DNA of 14,813 nucleotides from Hylemonella sp. UBA2468. Its GTDB lineage: Bacteria > Pseudomonadota > Gammaproteobacteria > Burkholderiales > Burkholderiaceae_C. Both the position numbers and the translations under genes were made by a program. Shown in pieces: positions 8,743 through 14,813 of the stretch; position 1 is the stretch's first letter, and each line of letters begins with the position of its first letter. The stretch is from NCBI GenBank assembly GCA_002342165.1, contig DDPM01000052.1, forward strand, positions 3,157-17,969, in the 5' to 3' direction. The notes below the pieces were generated by a model. It did no database searches. It was not told where the DNA came from and saw only the letters and a program-made list of their open reading frames with translations.

Positions 8743-9459
8743 ATGACTGCAAATATACCTGCCCAATTATTGAAAGCCCTTGCCCCCAGCGGGAAACTGC
8801 GTGCCTCCATCAATTTGGGTAATCCCATACTGGCCAACCGCGATCCCTCAAGTGGGGTACCTGTGGGTATATCGGTCGATCTTGCCCGCGCCTTTGCAGA
8901 GCGTTTGGGTGTAGAGATGGAGATGGTGGTGTTTGATGCCGCAGGCAAATCAGTGGAGGCGGTCAAAAACGAACAGGCCGACATTGGATTTTTTGCAATC
9001 GACCCCTTGCGTGGAGAAGGCATTGCCTTCACCCAAGCCTACGTGGTTATTGAGGGCTGCTACCTGGTTCGCAACGACTCGCGCCTGCAAAGCAACGAAG
9101 AGGTAGACCGCTCGGGCATTAGAGTGGTGGTGGGTATGGGCAGTGCCTACGACTTGTACCTGAGTCGGACCCTGAAGGCCGCCCAGTTGTTGCGTGCACC
9201 CACATCCCCCAGCGTGGTGGACATGTTTGTGACCCAAAACTTGGAAGTGGCTGCTGGCGTGAAGCAACAGTTGCAAGCCGACATGAAGCGCCATGACGGG
9301 CTGCGCTTGTTGCCCGGCAGATTTATGGACATTCAGCAGGCTATGGGCACGCCCAAAAGCCGCGGCTCGGACGCACACGCCTTTTTGAGTCAGTTTGTAG
9401 AAGACATGAAAGCCAATGGTTTTGTGGCAGCTTCCATTCAGCGTCACGGCACTTTGTAA
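8743..9459 (+). CDS. SBP_bac_3-fold protein without a signal peptide
   Basis: The protein (238 aa) has the fold of amino-acid-type periplasmic solute-binding proteins: GKLRASINLGNP near residue 17, GISVDLARAFAERLGV (42-57), then IDPLRGEGIAFTQAY (86-100) in which R90 sits where the ligand-carboxylate arginine is found in this family. Yet the N-terminus (MTANIPAQLLKALAPSG) has no hydrophobic signal segment or lipobox, and no permease or ATPase gene is nearby. I recognise it as one of a set of short signal-less SBP_bac_3 proteins in Proteobacteria (segments GSAYDLYLSRTL and LLPGRFMDIQQAMGTPK), whose function is not established to my knowledge. It could be a cytoplasmic ligand sensor or an enzyme; cyclohexadienyl dehydratases share this fold. 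It lies 33 bases from divergent pilD and 27 bases before the dehydrogenase gene, with which it probably forms an operon. No clear Shine-Dalgarno is present. Confidence 0.9.
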   Translation: MTANIPAQLLKALAPSGKLRASINLGNPILANRDPSSGVPVGISVDLARAFAERLGVEMEMVVFDAAGKSVEAVKNEQADIGFFAIDPLRGEGIAFTQAYVVIEGCYLVRNDSRLQSNEEVDRSGIRVVVGMGSAYDLYLSRTLKAAQLLRAPTSPSVVDMFVTQNLEVAAGVKQQLQADMKRHDGLRLLPGRFMDIQQAMGTPKSRGSDAHAFLSQFVEDMKANGFVAASIQRHGTL

Positions 9460-9486
9460 ATTACAACAACTAACGAAAGCTAGATC

Positions 9487-10557
9487 ATGATGAAGTTGGT
9501 GGTATTGCCCGGAGACGGCATTGGCCCAGAAACCATGGCCGTGACGGCTGACGTGCTTGAGGCCGTATCTGAAAAATTCAATCTGGAGCTAAGCCTAGAT
9601 CACGATGTGGCTGGCCATGAAAGCCTTAAAAAATATGGCGCTACCGTGACTCCAGAGCTCTTGGCGAAAGTGCTGGCGGCTGATGGGCTGATGCTGGGCC
9701 CCATGTCCACATACGAGTTCAAGGACGAATCTCGCGGCGAAATCAACCCTTCGAGGTTTTTTCGAAAGAATTTGGATTTGTTTGCCAATATTCGCCCCGC
9801 ACGCACCTATGCAGGTTTGCCAGTTCGGCTAGGCGAGTTTGATTTGGTGGTGGTGCGTGAGAACACGGAGGGCTTTTACGCTGACCGCAATATGGAATCC
9901 GGCGGTAGCGAAATGTTGGTCACACCCGATGTGGTGGTGTCGCTCAGACGCATCACGCGGCTTTGCTGTGAGAGGATTGCCCGTTCGGCTTTTGAGCTGG
10001 CCATGACCCGAAAAAAACACGTGACCATCGTGCACAAAGCCAACGTGCTTCGCATTGCGGACGGCATGTTCATTGATATTTGCCATCAGGTGGGCCGCGA
10101 GTTTCCGGAGGTCACCATCGATGACTTTATTGTGGACGCCATGATGGCGCACGTGGTGCGAGCTCCCGCTCGCTTTGACGTGATCGTGACCACCAATATG
10201 TTTGGCGACATTTTGTCCGACCTCACCGCGGAGTTGTCGGGCAGTTTAGGTTTGGGAGGCTCAATCAATGCCGGTGCGCATCACGCTATGGGGCAGGCTG
10301 CACATGGATCAGCCCCGGACATTGCAGGTCAAAACATTGCCAACCCGTTTTCTTTGATTTTGTCTGCAGGTATGCTGTTGGGCTGGTTTGGCCAGCGCAA
10401 GGGCTTACCGGCGTTTGTGCGGGCCCAAGCCGCTATGGAGCAGGTACTAGCCGATTGCATTGCCGCTCATGAATGCACGCGGGATGTTGGTGGCAAGCTG
10501 GGTACCAGCGAAACCGGTATGGCGTTTTTGAAGCGCCTAGAGCAATACCAAGCTTAA
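9487..10557 (+). CDS. NAD-type isocitrate/isopropylmalate dehydrogenase-family enzyme
   Basis: A beta-decarboxylating dehydrogenase that oxidises and decarboxylates a 2-hydroxy-3-carboxy acid; the exact substrate is unknown. The 356-residue protein has the N-terminal LPGDGIGPE (7-15), arginines R93, R103 and R124 for the malate part of the substrate, catalytic Y131 in RENTEGFY and K184 in VHKANVLR, and metal aspartates D217, D241 and D245. In HGSAPDIAGQNIANP, D278-I279 occupy the positions of K344-Y345 of E. coli NADP-IDH, so NAD use is expected. In the substrate loop (86-94) R90 aligns, by eye, with R85 of Thermus homoisocitrate dehydrogenase, whereas isopropylmalate, malate and tartrate enzymes have a nonpolar residue there; this favours isocitrate- or homoisocitrate-like substrates. 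It is shorter than typical E. coli IDH (416 aa) and is not the usual leuB form. ATG 9487 is followed by a second ATG at 9490. It ends 18 bases from the convergent pilC stop. Confidence 0.93.
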   Translation: MMKLVVLPGDGIGPETMAVTADVLEAVSEKFNLELSLDHDVAGHESLKKYGATVTPELLAKVLAADGLMLGPMSTYEFKDESRGEINPSRFFRKNLDLFANIRPARTYAGLPVRLGEFDLVVVRENTEGFYADRNMESGGSEMLVTPDVVVSLRRITRLCCERIARSAFELAMTRKKHVTIVHKANVLRIADGMFIDICHQVGREFPEVTIDDFIVDAMMAHVVRAPARFDVIVTTNMFGDILSDLTAELSGSLGLGGSINAGAHHAMGQAAHGSAPDIAGQNIANPFSLILSAGMLLGWFGQRKGLPAFVRAQAAMEQVLADCIAAHECTRDVGGKLGTSETGMAFLKRLEQYQA

Positions 10558-10575
10558 AAGCCAAATCCTGCCTGG

Positions 10576-11808
10576 CTAAACCACCTGCCCCATTTTGAAG
10601 ATGGGCAGGTACATGGACACCACAATACCGCCAATCAGGCCTCCCAAAAACACAATGATGATGGGCTCCATCAGGCTGGACAAGCCGCCCACCATGTCGT
10701 CTACCTCAGCTTCAAAAAAGTCTGCTGCTTTGCCAAGCATGTGGTCCAGCGAGCCGGACTCTTCGCCAATAGCGCACATTTGCAAGACCATGCTCGGAAA
10801 CACGTTGGCTTGAGTCATGGCAGCCGTGAGGCTGGTGCCCGAGGACACTTCTTGCTGAATTTTTCTAGTGGCGTCCGCAAACACCGAATTGCCCGATGCG
10901 CCACCGACTGAATTCAGTGACTCCACTAGGGGAACGCCCGCTGCAAACATGGTGGATAGGGTACGAGTCCAGCGTGCAATGCAAGACTTTTCTATCAGAG
11001 CGCCAAAAACAGGGATTTTCAGCATCAAGCGGTCCATAAGCTTCTGTACCTGCTCGTTGCGCTTCCAAGCTTGATTAAAAGCATAAAGTCCCCCACCCAA
11101 AGTGCCCAACATAAGCCACCAATAGGCTACAAAAAACTCACTCATGGCAATCACCATCAAAGTGGGGCCGGGCAGATCGGCGCCAAAAGACGCAAATACC
11201 TCCTTAAATGCGGGCACCACAAAAATCATGATCACCGCGACTACTACCAGCGCCACCAAAACCACTGAAATGGGGTACATCAGCGCTGATTTGATTTTGG
11301 ATTTGATGGCCTCGGTTTTTTCCATATAGGTGGCCAATCGTTCGAGCAACTTGTCCAAAATACCGGCCTGCTCGCCCGCCTCCACCAAATTGCAATACAG
11401 GTTATCAAACTGTTGGGGGTGCTTGCGAAACGCCGCGCTCAGTGATGAGCCGGTTTCTACATCAGAGCGAATATTGCTGAGCAGACGCGCCACATTGGGG
11501 TTGGCATGGCCACGCCCCACAATGTCAAACGATTGCAGCAGCGGCACGCCCGCTTGCATCATGGTGGCCAGTTGACGCGTGAAAAGAGCAATGTCTTTGG
11601 CTTTGATGGCTTTGCCCGAACCAAGCCGCTGCTTTTTGATTTTGACAGGTATCAAGCCTTGGCGACGCAAATGGGCTTGTACTTGGTTTTCTCCAGCGGC
11701 GCGGACCTCGCCACGAGCGGGCTTGCCTAGGCGGTCTTTGCCTTCCCACTCGTATATGAAGGTTTGAGCCGAAGAGACGGCACCGGCATTGCCAGAAGCT
11801 TTACTCAT
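10576..11808 (-). CDS. pilC: Type IV pilus inner-membrane platform protein PilC
   Basis: PilC (GspF family) is the polytopic inner-membrane platform that couples the PilB motor to pilin insertion. The 410-residue protein shows the two repeated T2SSF domains, about residues 75-198 and 278-400; each starts with a similar pattern (FTRQLATMMQAGVPL and WTRTLSTMFAAGVPL) and ends in a membrane helix (about 177-199 and 378-402), with a further hydrophobic segment near 219-243. The N-terminal ~60 residues form the short cytoplasmic domain with YEWEGKDRLGK. ATG 11808 overlaps the end of pilB by 8 bases, so the two are translationally coupled. Downstream, where pilD would be expected, a convergent dehydrogenase gene begins 18 bases away. 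The stop is TAG. Confidence 0.98.
   Translation of the reverse strand: MSKASGNAGAVSSAQTFIYEWEGKDRLGKPARGEVRAAGENQVQAHLRRQGLIPVKIKKQRLGSGKAIKAKDIALFTRQLATMMQAGVPLLQSFDIVGRGHANPNVARLLSNIRSDVETGSSLSAAFRKHPQQFDNLYCNLVEAGEQAGILDKLLERLATYMEKTEAIKSKIKSALMYPISVVLVALVVVAVIMIFVVPAFKEVFASFGADLPGPTLMVIAMSEFFVAYWWLMLGTLGGGLYAFNQAWKRNEQVQKLMDRLMLKIPVFGALIEKSCIARWTRTLSTMFAAGVPLVESLNSVGGASGNSVFADATRKIQQEVSSGTSLTAAMTQANVFPSMVLQMCAIGEESGSLDHMLGKAADFFEAEVDDMVGGLSSLMEPIIIVFLGGLIGGIVVSMYLPIFKMGQVV
10584..10609. terminator. Possible weak hairpin between convergent genes
   Basis: CCTGCCC (10584-10590) and GGGCAGG (10603-10609) form a 7-bp GC-rich stem with a 12-base loop. It lies 27 bases after the dehydrogenase stop and inside the last codons of pilC. 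Neither strand has a T-run after the stem, so intrinsic termination would be weak at best. The repeat may be coincidence of the pilC codons. Confidence 0.2.
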
Positions 11809-13534
11809 TGGTCACCGCCACCACTTCTTCTAACGACGTCAAACCGAGTTTGACTTTGTGCAGGCCAGATGTGCGTAAACTGCGCACCCCTTCTTTGCGT
11901 GCCTGTTCAGCTATTTCGAGTGCCGAGCCCTCTCGCAAAATGATGCGCTGTATGTCCTCGCTGATCGGCATCACTTCGTAAATGCCCACCCGCCCTTTAA
12001 AGCCGTTGTTGCATGCGCTGCAGCCCATAGGGCGGTAGCTGACCCAGCTGCCATCGAGCTCATGACTTTCAAATCCTGCATCCAAATAGGCCGATTCAGG
12101 CAGCTCAGCAGGCTCTTTACAGGCCACGCACAAACGACGCGCCAACCGTTGGGCGGTGATCAAAATCACGCTCGATGCAATATTGAAAGGCGCAATACCC
12201 ATATTGCGCAAGCGCGTGAGTGTGGCGGGAGCATCGTTGGTGTGCAGAGTTGAGAGCACCAGATGCCCGGTTTGGGCCGCCTTGATGGAAATGTCGGCGG
12301 TTTCAAGGTCGCGAATCTCGCCCACCATGATGATGTCGGGGTCCTGGCGTAAAAAAGACTTGAGTGCTGCGGCAAAGGTCAGGCCGGCCTTTTCGTTCAC
12401 GTTGACTTGATTTATGCCTGGCATGTTGATTTCAGAAGGGTCTTCGGCTGTGGCAATGTTCACGCCGGGCTTGTTAAGCAGGTTCAAGCAGGTGTAGAGC
12501 GACACGGTTTTACCTGAACCGGTAGGGCCGGTCACCAGCACCATGCCATGGGGTCGGGCAATAGCTTTGAGCAACCGCTCTTTTTCCTCAGGCTCGTAAC
12601 CTAGGGCATCAATACCCAGTTTTGCACTGTTGGAGTCCAAGATGCGGATCACAATTTTTTCGCCAAAGAGCGTCGGCAAAGTGCTCACCCGAAAATCCAC
12701 CGCACGGTCTTTGCCAAAGTTCATTTTCATCCGACCGTCTTGGGGAATGCGTTTTTCGGAAATGTCCAGCTTGGAAATGACCTTGATGCGTGAAGCCAGC
12801 TTGTCTTTAATGGCCACAGGTGGATTGGCCACCTCTCGCAGCTCGCCGTCAATTCGAAATCGCACGCGGTATTGATGTTCAAATGGCTCAAAGTGCAAAT
12901 CAGAAGCCCGCATGCTGATGGCGTCCACCAGCATTTTTTGCAAAAACTTCACCACTGGGGCATCGTCGACTTCGCTGTTGGGGGTGGGTCCATCGCTGAG
13001 GCCGTCAGTGGCGGCAAACTCGTCCAGCAGCACGTCATCGCCCACCATAAAGTCCAGCACTTCGGAGGTGGATTTGGCCAACACGTCCACCCAGCGGGAA
13101 AGTTTGTCGTACTCAGCAATCACCCAATCCACTTGCAGACCGCTTGCAAACTTGATGCGTTCTGCCGCGGCTTGGTCAGAAGGGTCGGCAGTGGCCACCA
13201 TCAAGCGGTTGCCGCGCTTGCTCAGAACCAATACGCGCAGCTCTGCACACACCTTGGCGTCCATCAGGTCTTTGGGCAGCTTTTGTGGCGCTGCAGCATC
13301 TAAGTCAATCAGCGGCGTACTGAAGGCTTCAGATACCTTATGAGCCAGGTCATAAGCTGACAATGCGCCGGATCCGGTAAGTTCGGCGATAAAGCTGGTG
13401 CGCTGATCTTCAGCCCGCTGAAAAATGGCCTCTGCCGCTTGCTGATCCAACATGCCCGCCTGAACGAGGGCTCTGCCCAAGCCGGGCAAGGCAAGGGGGG
13501 TATGACGGCGAGTGGGTGGAGCAGCAACAGCCAT
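11801..13534 (-). CDS. pilB: Type IV pilus extension ATPase PilB
   Basis: PilB (GspE family) is the hexameric cytoplasmic ATPase that powers pilus extension through PilC. The 577-residue product is full length. Residues ~15-160 form the N-terminal T2SSE_N/MshEN region, a domain that binds cyclic di-GMP in some homologues; whether it does so here is unclear. The core has Walker A GPTGSGKT (336-343, K342), the Asp box around TAEDPSEI, Walker B DPDIIMVGEIRD and the His box STLHTNDAPAT. A tetracysteine zinc site, C469/C472 and C505/C508, is typical of PilB/GspE extension motors and argues against the retraction ATPase PilT, which lacks both it and the long N-terminal domain. ATG 13534 has no clear Shine-Dalgarno. 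The gene is preceded by a 106-base gap after ispB and overlaps pilC by 8 bases. Confidence 0.98.
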   Translation of the reverse strand: MAVAAPPTRRHTPLALPGLGRALVQAGMLDQQAAEAIFQRAEDQRTSFIAELTGSGALSAYDLAHKVSEAFSTPLIDLDAAAPQKLPKDLMDAKVCAELRVLVLSKRGNRLMVATADPSDQAAAERIKFASGLQVDWVIAEYDKLSRWVDVLAKSTSEVLDFMVGDDVLLDEFAATDGLSDGPTPNSEVDDAPVVKFLQKMLVDAISMRASDLHFEPFEHQYRVRFRIDGELREVANPPVAIKDKLASRIKVISKLDISEKRIPQDGRMKMNFGKDRAVDFRVSTLPTLFGEKIVIRILDSNSAKLGIDALGYEPEEKERLLKAIARPHGMVLVTGPTGSGKTVSLYTCLNLLNKPGVNIATAEDPSEINMPGINQVNVNEKAGLTFAAALKSFLRQDPDIIMVGEIRDLETADISIKAAQTGHLVLSTLHTNDAPATLTRLRNMGIAPFNIASSVILITAQRLARRLCVACKEPAELPESAYLDAGFESHELDGSWVSYRPMGCSACNNGFKGRVGIYEVMPISEDIQRIILREGSALEIAEQARKEGVRSLRTSGLHKVKLGLTSLEEVVAVTNE

Positions 13535-13640
13535 AAAGGATCGGTAGAAAAATGAATCTACCCACTATCTTGGCTGAGGTTTGTGGCAGTTCTTAGTCGT
13601 TAAAACGATGAGAACTTGGGTCTGGTAGCCCAGATTTTGC
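13535..13640. other. Intergenic region between ispB and pilB
   Basis: This 106-base gap separates two minus-strand genes and should hold the end of the ispB transcript and any pilB promoter. I see a small perfect hairpin, TCTGG/CCAGA (13621-13634, 4-base loop), just after the ispB stop but with no T-run in the minus direction, and a larger interrupted inverted repeat (13589-13615). No convincing -35/-10 pair and no sigma54 (GG-N10-GC) site was found on the minus strand. Confidence 0.5.
13589..13615. repeat. Interrupted inverted repeat upstream of pilB
   Basis: Outer arms GTTCT (13589-13593) and AGAAC (13611-13615) enclose inner arms TCGTT (13597-13601) and AACGA (13604-13608), with short unpaired bases between and a 2-base centre. 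The 27-base element lies 55 bases upstream of the pilB start and about 25 bases past the ispB end. It could be an RNA hairpin ending the ispB transcript or a dyad bound by a regulator; there is no T-run, so a classic terminator is unlikely. Confidence 0.4.
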
Positions 13641-14618
13641 CTAGATTTGACGTTGCAAAAGCTGTTGTGCAAGGAGCACTAAAGCGTCCCTGTGGGCGGA
13701 GGCTGGCAGGATTTTTGCGTAGGCCTCAGCTTTTCGGGCTTCAGCAGCGGCAGCCTCTCGTGCCACCTCCAGTGCCCCGGTGCTGTTCACAATGTCAATG
13801 ACATTGCTCAAACCATCAACAGAGCCTTGCTCGATGGCGTGTTGGATGAGTTGGCGCTGGGCAGGTGAGCCGCGTTGCATGGCGGCAATTAGGGGGAGGG
13901 TGACTTTGCCTTCACGCAGGTCGTCGCCGAGGCTTTTGCCCATGACTGAGGCGTCTCCAGCGTAGTCCAGTACGTCGTCAATGACCTGAAACGCAGTGCC
14001 CAATGCTTGCCCATATTGGGCACATGCGGTTTCGATGGTTTCTGGTGCTCCAGCCAAAACCGCGCCAACACGGGCACTTGCTTCAAATAATTTGGCAGTT
14101 TTCGAGCGAATGACGCGCAGATAGCCCGCCTCGTCCAGCTGGGCGTTGTGCATGTTCATGAGTTGCAGAACTTCGCCCTCGGTAATCACGTTGGTGGCCT
14201 CAGCCAACACTTCCATAATGCGCAGGTTTTGGGCTTGCACCATCATTTGAAATGAACGCGAGTACAAAAAGTCTCCCACCAACACGCTGGCGGGATTGCC
14301 AAAAGCGGTATTGGCGGTGGGGTTGCCGCGTCTCAGGGTGGATTCGTCCACCACATCGTCGTGCAGCAGGGTGGCGGTGTGGATGAATTCCACTACTGCG
14401 GCCAGAAGGTGGCGGTTGTCACTCTGGTGCCCAAGGGCTGCGCTGGTGAGCAGCAGCAGGGCCGGGCGCAAGCGCTTGCCACCCGCCGAGATGATGTATT
14501 GCGATACCTGTGCAACCAACGGCACGCCAGAATTCAGCCGATCTGCAATGACCCGATCCACCTCTTGCATATCAGCAGAAATCAGGGCTAGAGGTTGGGC
14601 GGACGGTTGAGAAATCAA
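13641..14618 (-). CDS. ispB: Long-chain trans-polyprenyl (octaprenyl) diphosphate synthase
   Basis: IspB extends farnesyl diphosphate with isopentenyl diphosphate to make the side chain of ubiquinone. The 325-residue protein has GGKRLRP (46-52), the first aspartate-rich motif DDVVD (87-91), the second DDVLD (214-218) and GDDLREGK (231-238). The residue five before the first motif is alanine (A82), which in this family leaves room for long products, fitting octaprenyl. The start is probably TTG (14618): an in-frame stop lies four codons upstream and no ATG occurs before residue 17 (MQEVD), which would cut a stretch that looks family-like. No Shine-Dalgarno is visible for TTG. The gene is divergent from rplU, a widely conserved arrangement. 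The product chain length is inferred, not proven. Confidence 0.96.
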   Translation of the reverse strand: MISQPSAQPLALISADMQEVDRVIADRLNSGVPLVAQVSQYIISAGGKRLRPALLLLTSAALGHQSDNRHLLAAVVEFIHTATLLHDDVVDESTLRRGNPTANTAFGNPASVLVGDFLYSRSFQMMVQAQNLRIMEVLAEATNVITEGEVLQLMNMHNAQLDEAGYLRVIRSKTAKLFEASARVGAVLAGAPETIETACAQYGQALGTAFQVIDDVLDYAGDASVMGKSLGDDLREGKVTLPLIAAMQRGSPAQRQLIQHAIEQGSVDGLSNVIDIVNSTGALEVAREAAAAEARKAEAYAKILPASAHRDALVLLAQQLLQRQI

Positions 14619-14701
14619 GGCAGTATTGGATTAATTTATCAACCAAGTTTACCGAAGCTTATGGGACAACTTTGTCGCTCAAGCCCCGATAGTGCGGAAA
14701 A

Positions 14702-14730
14702 ATGACATTTTGATGCCAAGCTGATAGAAT
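14702..14730 (+). promoter_or_regulatory. Sigma70 promoter of rplU
   Basis: ATGACA (14702-14707) and TAGAAT (14725-14730) each match the -35 and -10 consensus at five of six positions, with the ideal 17-base spacer, and TGA just before the -10 makes an extended -10. The start of transcription would be near 14737, giving a leader of about 45 bases with a CTTTT/AAAAG dyad (14762-14773) beside the ribosome-binding site. In the rest of the 163-base ispB-rplU gap I could not pick out a convincing minus-strand promoter for ispB. Confidence 0.7.
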
Positions 14731-14781
14731 GTCGGGTTCTGTGGAAATCCGTCTGCAGATTCTTTTACAAAAGAGGTCAAC

Positions 14782-14813
14782 ATGTACGCGGTCATAAAAA
14801 CCGGTGGCAAGCA
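14782..14813 (+). CDS. rplU: Ribosomal protein L21, 3'-partial
   Basis: The last 32 bases encode MYAVIKTGGK plus the first two bases of a codon fitting glutamine; this is the conserved N-terminus of bacterial L21, a 50S subunit protein that binds 23S rRNA. A good Shine-Dalgarno, AAGAGGT (14771-14777), precedes the ATG. The rest of the gene lies beyond the window. The divergent position next to ispB is the standard context for rplU, usually followed by rpmA and obgE. Confidence 0.95.
   Translation, partial: MYAVIKTGGK

Noticed and set aside
8743..10557. Possibility that the pair belongs to a defence or mobile island
   Set aside because: No integrase, transposase, terminal repeats or toxin/nuclease-like motifs are visible, and the codon usage looks by eye like that of its neighbours.
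13621..13634. TCTGG/CCAGA hairpin as the ispB terminator
   Set aside because: In the transcribed (minus) direction it is not followed by a T-run; the TTTT lies on the other side, where no gene would use it.

Overview
The window is a stretch of bacterial chromosome, almost certainly from the Betaproteobacteria order Burkholderiales and probably a Comamonadaceae-like lineage. I base this on gene order (M23 peptidase-secA-argJ-DUF815 ATPase-mutT running into yacG-zapD-coaE-pilD, then pilC-pilB, ispB and divergent rplU) and on the look of the proteins. It is mostly core genome. I see no IS element, integrase, tRNA, rRNA or CRISPR array.

Layout, left to right. (1) Plus strand, 1-6244: 3' part of an M23/LytM-type envelope peptidase gene whose 5' end lies outside the window; secA, the protein-export motor, behind a candidate promoter and a structured leader; argJ of arginine synthesis; a DUF815-type AAA ATPase; and a MutT-type Nudix hydrolase. 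(2) Minus strand, 6231-8709: pilD (prepilin peptidase), coaE (last step of CoA synthesis), zapD (FtsZ bundling) and yacG (gyrase inhibitor), transcribed pilD to yacG with tiny gaps or overlaps. (3) Plus strand, 8743-10557: a two-gene unit encoding a solute-binding-fold protein without a signal peptide and a beta-decarboxylating dehydrogenase of the isocitrate/isopropylmalate family. (4) Minus strand, 10576-14618: pilC and pilB (overlapping) and, upstream, ispB (polyprenyl diphosphate synthase). (5) Plus strand, 14782 to the end: the first codons of rplU (ribosomal protein L21), behind a good sigma70 promoter.

The least ordinary part is region 3. In many relatives pilB, pilC and pilD are consecutive, followed by coaE, zapD and yacG. 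Here the two metabolic-looking genes lie on the opposite strand between pilC and pilD, so the type IV pilus biogenesis genes are split into two transcription units. The dehydrogenase carries NAD-type cofactor residues and an arginine at the position that in Thermus homoisocitrate dehydrogenase reads the substrate side chain. The binding-fold protein keeps the ligand-carboxylate arginine but looks cytoplasmic. A joint function is inference only.

Start codons outside ATG are used by zapD and pilD (GTG) and probably ispB (TTG). No gene-free stretch exceeds about 165 bases; the longest are 14619-14781 and 13535-13640, both described below. Family assignments rest on motif recognition by eye. No database search or folding computation was run.
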